Positions 59,001 to 64,000 of a stretch of 64,000 bases of DNA are shown in pieces. The position numbers were made by a program, and so were the translations under genes. Every line of letters begins with the position of its first letter. Position 1 is the stretch's first letter. The stretch is from Rhexocercosporidium sp. MPI-PUGE-AT-0058 (Eukaryota > Ascomycota > Leotiomycetes > Helotiales): NCBI GenBank assembly GCA_020746875.1, contig JAGTJL010000003.1, forward strand, positions 2,480,001 to 2,544,000, given 5' to 3'. The notes below the pieces were generated by a model. The model was not told where the DNA came from, searched no databases, and was given only the letters and a program-made list of their open reading frames with translations.

Positions 59001-59400
59001 CGTTTGAGGTTGTATGCGGAGGGGCGTCTGTGTAAAGTAGCATGACTGTTGTCGCCTCTGGTCGCATCACCTCGTACGCTTTAGCCAGACCTGTCTTTGT
59101 AGCTTCCGGACCGTCACCACCGCCCATGGAGTATAGGGACTTGGCCTTCGCGACTAAATCCACCTTCGATTCATCGGACCGAGCTGATGGGGGATACCAT
59201 CCCGACCAGTCCAACAGGTCTTTGTCACAGTAGTCTCTGTACGCAAGGAGTCCAATTCGAGAGAAGCAGTCGGTGAGAGTGGAAATCTGAATGATCTTTG
59301 GCAGGGAAGTTTGGAGAGAATTGAGGTAGGCGTCCATGGAGTAAGTGGCATCGACTAGAACGAGGAGATCAAAGACCTCCTGGTCCGCTGGTGCAGCCAT
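56080..59400 (-). CDS. vWA domain plus RBR (RING-IBR-RING) E3 ubiquitin ligase-like protein
   Basis: Single uninterrupted frame of 1106 aa. Residues about 8-230 form a von Willebrand A domain with the MIDAS start DATYSMD (variant of DxSxS) and YTDAPPH. The middle (about 240-700) is helical and of no known family. The C-terminus (about 905-1106) is an RBR module. RING1 starts CSLCFSD and ends CPFCRR. The IBR runs from CIGCGRAKRF to CDVCRES. RING2 starts CPGCGTMTEKTSGCDHITC and contains HWCFYCG. The Cys in SGCDHITC sits where the catalytic thioester Cys lies in HHARI-type ligases. An additional Cys-rich part precedes the RBR (CESCQYP..CGLC). The protein ends in an acidic tail. It probably transfers ubiquitin to targets held by the vWA domain. 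Confidence 0.88.
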   Translation of the reverse strand: MAAPADQEVFDLLVLVDATYSMDAYLNSLQTSLPKIIQISTLTDCFSRIGLLAYRDYCDKDLLDWSGWYPPSARSDESKVDLVAKAKSLYSMGGGDGPEATKTGLAKAYEVMRPEATTVMLLYTDAPPHTTSNGSVTDRSSNLGAEHKALSDKSSYGGFGQNFVDWVTSTKWLSKRLGDKKAVVFSILEHDIRFDVSGYYNYLSARTGGACFYLADSKPATISTFTVELLLAWMGAEKTGASATGDFPAYLTRYISVDGMSKLANEKDLAASRFFWATSTSSYDTIISPEEKIMNKKGADNITKVRASAATLKKYLPKKATPVQDFSKRYTADPNYKKIAVEQLKMIISDDVSAITINPVFGSLWRAVCNDRDNPARDEVITAFGLQVDRVQDTEEKARMKVWLEESYDYTAEVMDAINSVPESERFPCVCLDPTLAFGKSTEDDDDGSMEITSFRRDELLEIGRSCDYRILRRLGKVLTRLTYIKSAEDLPAHIAAVSETKIARIPMVLASDKYKRRFWKIFLHIVVPGTMLSARPAALLAALSIRLGIQPLFEAADREMLLWKDRWNDLEIPETWNVGCLSLLLDADQSYKKRHGKAGDEVSLKSGFVGSKHERPAKRARLGKFDVLTSLSKSNTTKSLLNSDDQALFERLVSYKMLELNMDTTLKARIGWSPEKTSVAIGPTVICESCQYPRSVTIMGANGKCGLCLWSHYTSAADRQTSITARVNKDDTETTPATWVECNIRTCRAHYVVYSPELLNVKPKCHYCREGKLAPILECTKCLNRVIFPAAYRPSGVSEFECYACTSGRNTVVDVETTASILSVENTTNWLLRNDKKILEPFNKRSLYHTLSAGTMDDFCNKFVVFPFANYSLTLAGKKVRNTADLIADLQKWVNSRKTESGTCSLCFSDSRKGNLLWACGRSGCLQKVCKGCLNGWYGLNAAGKIINTAALSCPFCRRNPTAKTLSKYGMGIHAVGDLRTAVEEKGEWISAWCIGCGRAKRFMERVCAAGAPVEVTNWNCDVCRESEGLKTEHIKKCPGCGTMTEKTSGCDHITCTVAGCGTHWCFYCGVKSDQNSIYAHMSTEHGGYYGEAEDANDFDYDDVE

Positions 59401-61002
59401 GATGGGCGGTGCGGCAATATTTGGGTTGGGCGATTGAGAACAATGATTAAGCGAGAGGGGTGAGTTCTGGGAGCATCAGTCTCAGCAAGCACCTTGGAGA
59501 GATGACCTTTCTCCTCAGATACTAGATGATTATCGTTGAATCAACAGCCAAATTTCGGGCCAGAAAAAAGTGATAAGAGTCGATTGTTTGAACTGAAGAA
59601 GGAGGGAAGGTCAATTTGGCTTTATACAAAAACGGGAGCTGCCAACTTGACCGTGACTCACCTCCGCACTCGTTCTCGATAATCAAATCTCGTCGAACAC
59701 AGGTGAGTATGCACCAAGCTTGTAGTAAGTGACGAGCGGTAGGCAAGCAGGTAGATAGCTGCGCCTTTGAATTATTGAGTAGAACGCATGACTCTACCGG
59801 CGTGCCAGCTGGAAAACGTGACTCAGGCCAGGCAACTAGAAGGTACCAACACCAAGCCACTCGCCAGCGTTTTTTCTGATCAAGTTTTGCGTAGAAGCTC
59901 CCTTATGTTGGCCAAGGCAACATCATTGCAAGCAGGTGAAGATTCGAGGAAGTTCATATATTTGGTTGCTGCGATGCCAAACACAACCAGAGTGAGGGTT
60001 GAGACAAGCTCAGTCCGGTTATTGGCTGATACTTGGCGCTATGTATGTTATTACCGCTTCTGGGCAATCACCCGAGCCAGACTGAATGAAGTTCAATTTA
60101 CGTGGTACGCAAGCCCAAGTGGCAAAGAATGTAGCCTTCATGTGTGCATGTTACGAGTAGATCTTGGCGATATTCCGAACAAGAAACTTCGGTGGCAGCT
60201 CTGGAACTCTCGCTTAGAGATGGTAAACATAACCTTTACTTTTGCGAATTGCAACAAAGTAAACGAATATAAGAATGATTCAAACGGATGATTACCTAAT
60301 GTATTGAATTGAGCTTTGCTCAGCTTGAATTTCTAAGCACGGAAATGCTGTTGAAAAGAAGTGTTGACCTGGCCATGGTCGAACTAGGCATGACTTCCAT
60401 AACATAACTTCGCCCGCCATCTTCCACATCCGATTTCCTTGTATCCGTAAGCATGCTTTGCCACAACAGACAATGAGGTCCAGTCCAGGATCCCATCCCA
60501 TTCCATCCCAAAATGAGGGGTTGAGCCGCCAAGGACGGTACCTGGCACGTGGTTACAGTATGCCTCGGCGCATTTCCTGCCGAGATCTTGATGCCCTCTT
60601 AAGCTGGGGTAGTCGAGCTAATTTTCACTTCTCCGTACCTTTATTACCTTCCCCATCCATCCCCGCCAGATCTAACTACTTGTGCCTCCGCTTCCATCCA
60701 TCCTTTCCAGTTCATCCGGTATGCGCGCCAACCATGCTAGATGCACTGGAGGCAAAAGCAGGCCCTCTGATTGCTGGAAGAATCCAATTATACCTGCCAA
60801 GCGGGGGGTACCATCACGTACAAGACTGTAGTGCTGTAGTATTGTAGATGGCAGGACACGGCTCGTCATGGAAAGCAGCGAAACTCCTGATCGCAAAGTA
60901 GCATTTGCCATGCAGTCACAATGCTATAAAGCTAATGCCAAACCCCACTAAGAGATACAATGCAGTACCTTGCCAATTTTGGGCAGCTCCCAGTCCTTGA
61001 GA
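59401..61002. promoter_or_regulatory. Divergent upstream region of the vWA-RBR gene and the beta-galactosidase gene
   Basis: About 1.6 kb. The open stretch 59788-60291 (+, 167 aa) has no recognised domain or splice partner, and I do not call it. Short direct repeats of CATCCCATTCCATCC-type words lie at about 60490-60508 and 60650-60705. Confidence 0.4.
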
Positions 61003-64000
61003 ATGCGCTTCTTGCACCTTTTTGCTGTGCTTTCAACCCTCCTTTGGAGTGGCACTGCAACAGATAATGGCCTGACGACCGCAGTAACATGGGATCCGTA
61101 CAGTTTGACTGTCAATGGGAGCAGGGTCTTCATTTTGTGCGTATCCCGGACTGACAAGTGCTTTGCGTAGAGACTTACATCTTTAAGCTCCGGGGAGTTC
61201 CACTATCAACGGATGCCCGTGCCTGAAATGGTAAGTTATTTCGAACCCCGAATTACTCCACATCTGATTTTGGAATTGAACACTTGGCTCTGATCCGGAG
61301 GTATTGAGGATTCGACTTACTAAATTCTCGACCAGTGGCTGGACATCTTTCACAAGTTCAAAGCGAACGGATTCAATACTATTAGGTACGTTCCTATATG
61401 CAGCTCCTAACTTGACTAACGCAGGCAGCGTCTACTTCTTCTGGTCCTACCATTCCCCTTCGAAAGGCGTCTATGACTTCGAAACCTCAGGAAAGAATGT
61501 CCAAAAGCTCTTCGACTATGCTAAAGAAGCAGGGCTCTGGGTGATTGCGAGAGCCGGGCCCTACTGCAACGCGGAGACAAATGGAGGAGGTTTGGCTCTT
61601 TGGGGATCCGACGGGAGTTTAGGGAATCTACGGACAGGCGATTCGACATACTATCAGGCTTGGTTGCCATGGATAACCCAGATTGGAGAGATCATTGCAC
61701 GGAATGAAATCACAAAGGGAGGGCCGGTCATCTTGAATCAGCATGAGAATGAGCTTCAAGAAACGAGCCATGTGGCAACAAACACCCTGGTTGTTTATAT
61801 GGAGCAAATCAAGAAGGCTTTTTTAAATGCTGGTGTTACGGTCCCTTCAACACACAATGAGAAGGGTATGCGATCGATGTCTTGGAGTACAGACTATCAG
61901 GTATGTTCAAAATTCGCCCCGGTCTTCAAAACATTAAAGCTTTCTTTGTTGAGAGAATTTGGAAAATCATCACACTTTTCATATCTGTATGAAAAAGCTA
62001 ACTTCACCAAAGAATGTTGGAGGTGCAGTAAATGTTTACGCCCTCGATTCATATCCCGGCGGATTTTCATGCACCAATGTCAACACTGGCTTCAATCTTG
62101 TCAGGACTTATTACCAATGGTTCCAAAATTATTCCTACACGCAACCAGAATACTTGGCAGAGTTCGAGGCTGGCTACTTCACACCATGGGGAGGTAGTTT
62201 CTACGACGATTGTGCTGCAGAACATGATCCGGCATTTGCAGACGTCTACTACAAGAATAACATCGGGCAGCGAACCACACTTTTAAGTCTTTACATGGCT
62301 TGGGGAGGAACCAACTGGGGCCATTGTGAGTACCTCCCATGATGAGATTTCTTTTACTGATGGCTTAAAAGCCGCCGCGCCTGTTGTGTACACGTCATAC
62401 GATTATTCTGCTCCTCTAAGAGAGACGCGGCAAATCCAGGACAAATTCTCTCAGACTAAGCTCATCAGTCTATTCACGCGGGTATCCACGGACCTGCTCA
62501 AGACTTACATGGTTGGCAATGGAACCGGATATGCTGTGAGTGCCTAATCCCCAAATCATTCGTACTATCAACTAATCTTTGAAGGTATCAACACCATTAC
62601 TTTGGACCTGGGAGCTTCGGAATCCTGATACAGGTGCTGCATTCTATACGGTGCAACAGGCCACATCCAAATCAAGGGATTCGGTAACTTTCTCTGCTAG
62701 GCTCAACACGTCTGAAGGTATCATCACAGTGCCAAACATCAATCTGGATGGGCGTCAAAGCAAAATCCTCGTCACTGATTACACTTTTGGCAAACATACC
62801 CTGCTTTATTCTTCGGCGGATGTTTTAACCTATGGGACTTTCGACGTCGACGTGCTTGTTCTCTACCTCAAACCTGGTCAGGTCGGCCAATTTTCCATTA
62901 AGAGCAGCACTGCAGACACGACCCATAGCACCGAAGGGACAACGAAAGTCGCAGCAGAGTCAACAGATAGCAGCACAACGTTCACTTACACCCAAGGCAC
63001 TGGAAAGACTGTCGTCAAGTTTGGTAGCGTGTTGATCTATCTTCTCGATCAACAAACCGCTTGGAAATTCTGGGCTCCAGCAACGACCACTAATCCAGAT
63101 GTCAAACCAAACGAGCAGATATTTGTTCTAGGTCCATACCTCGTCCGCAGCGCTTCTATATCCCACGGCGTGGTTCACATATCTGGTGACAGTGACATTG
63201 CCACAACTATTGAGGTTTACACTGGGGATCCTAGCATTCAAACCATCACATGGAACGGGATACGTCTAGCTGCTACCAAAACCTCCTACGGCTCAGTCAC
63301 AGCACAAATTCCAGGAGCCAAAGATCGAACAATTTCTCTGCCAGCTCTTACAAACTGGCGCTCTGCAGACACTCTCCCAGAGAAGCTGCCGTCATACGAT
63401 GACAAGAACTGGGCCGTGTGCAACAAATCTACGACCCTCAGCCCTATCGCACCTTTGACAAAGCCTGTCCTCTTCTCAAGCGACTATGGATTTTACACCG
63501 GTGCTAAGATCTATCGCGGATACTTCACCGGTACCAACTTCACATCCGTGAACATCACTTGCTCGGGAGGTCTTGCCTTCGGATGGTCCGCATGGCTGAA
63601 TGGCGCACTAATCGGCGGCAATGTCGGCAACGCCTCTCTTACAACCACAGTTGCTGTCCTCACACTTCCAGCTGCATCCCTGAAGTCCGGGGAAAATCTC
63701 CTCACCGTCGTCGTCGACTACCATGGTCACGACCAAACATCAACCGCCAAGGGCGTTGAGAATCCTCGCGGGATTCTAGGAGCATCACTTCTCCCTGGCA
63801 CTGGCTCGACTGGGTTCAGCCTATGGAAGGTCCAAGGCAATGCTGGAGGATCGAAGAACTTGGACCCTGTTCGTGGACCGATGAATGAAGGTGGCTTGTA
63901 CGGAGAGCGAGTTGGATGGCATCTTCCCGGGTTCACACCAGACTCTACCTTCGACCGCGTAGGTCCATCCACAGGTCTCAGCACTTCTGGTATACGCTTC
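61003..64000 (+). CDS. Secreted beta-galactosidase, GH35 (partial, runs off the window)
   Basis: Family 35 retaining glycosidase releasing terminal beta-galactose from plant or wall polymers. Seven exons fit: 61003-61136, 61188-61230, 61336-61385, 61429-61900, 62013-62325, 62372-62535 and 62585 onward, 864 codons so far. The signal peptide is MRFLHLFAVLSTLLWSGTA. Catalytic-domain landmarks are SGEFHYQRMPVPEM, VYFFWSYHSP, GPYCNAE and acid/base Glu in VILNQHENE. The nucleophile Glu is in EFEAGYFTPWGG, and GGTNWGH also follows. All are spread over correctly joined exons. The last exon holds the beta-sandwich domains 2-4 (VLGPYLVRSASI, GAKIYRGYFTG). Fungal members are about 1000 aa, so roughly 130 residues lie beyond the edge. 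Confidence 0.92.

Noticed and set aside
59788..60291. 167-aa open stretch on + upstream of the beta-galactosidase
   Set aside because: No recognisable domain, no clear start context or intron signals, and composition typical of chance ORFs.

Overview
This window is nuclear DNA from a filamentous ascomycete (Pezizomycotina). Genes carry short introns (about 45-130 bp) with GTANGT-type donors and CAG/TAG acceptors. The gene content is typical of such fungi: two HET-domain genes, a HeLo/SesA-like ankyrin protein, cytochrome P450s, an F-box protein and secreted carbohydrate-active enzymes. A decayed piggyBac-type transposon is also present. Leotiomycetes is a guess from general character only. 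I built the gene models by hand from reading frames and splice signals, so exon joins are inferred unless stated otherwise.

Layout. 0-34 kb is an accessory-looking region: HET gene 1 (+), P450 A (-), a medium-chain reductase (+), a secreted PL20-like polysaccharide lyase (-), a gene-poor stretch with a decayed duplicate of an exon found at 17.7 kb, HET gene 2 (-) divergent from a HeLo-like/ankyrin gene (+), a P-loop ATPase with an FG-like tail (-), a piggyBac relic with terminal inverted repeats, a J-domain protein (+), a repeat-rich unresolved stretch, P450 B (-) and an F-box protein (+). 34-37 kb holds a seven-TM receptor-like gene (+) converging on a small membrane protein gene (-) that is easy to miss because it is split by an intron. 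37-47 kb is core: the ABC-F ATPase ARB1 and the chromatin remodeller INO80, both on +. 48-54 kb holds three small C2H2 zinc-finger genes, all on -. The window ends with a second reductase paralogue (+), a 1106-aa vWA + RBR E3 ligase-like protein (-) and the 5' part of a GH35 beta-galactosidase (+) that runs off the edge.

How the parts relate. ARB1 (ribosome biogenesis) and INO80 (nucleosome remodelling) are housekeeping genes. The HET and ankyrin genes fit non-self recognition and regulated cell death. The P450s and reductases fit accessory oxidation or secondary metabolism, although no backbone synthase is present. The lyase and the galactosidase are secreted and act on wall or plant polysaccharides. 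The observations most worth following are the vWA-RBR fusion, the divergent HET/HeLo-ankyrin pair, the duplicated last exon of the ATPase gene with a C10 frameshift upstream of it, the piggyBac relic and the C2H2 cluster. I did not find a clearly new multi-gene system.
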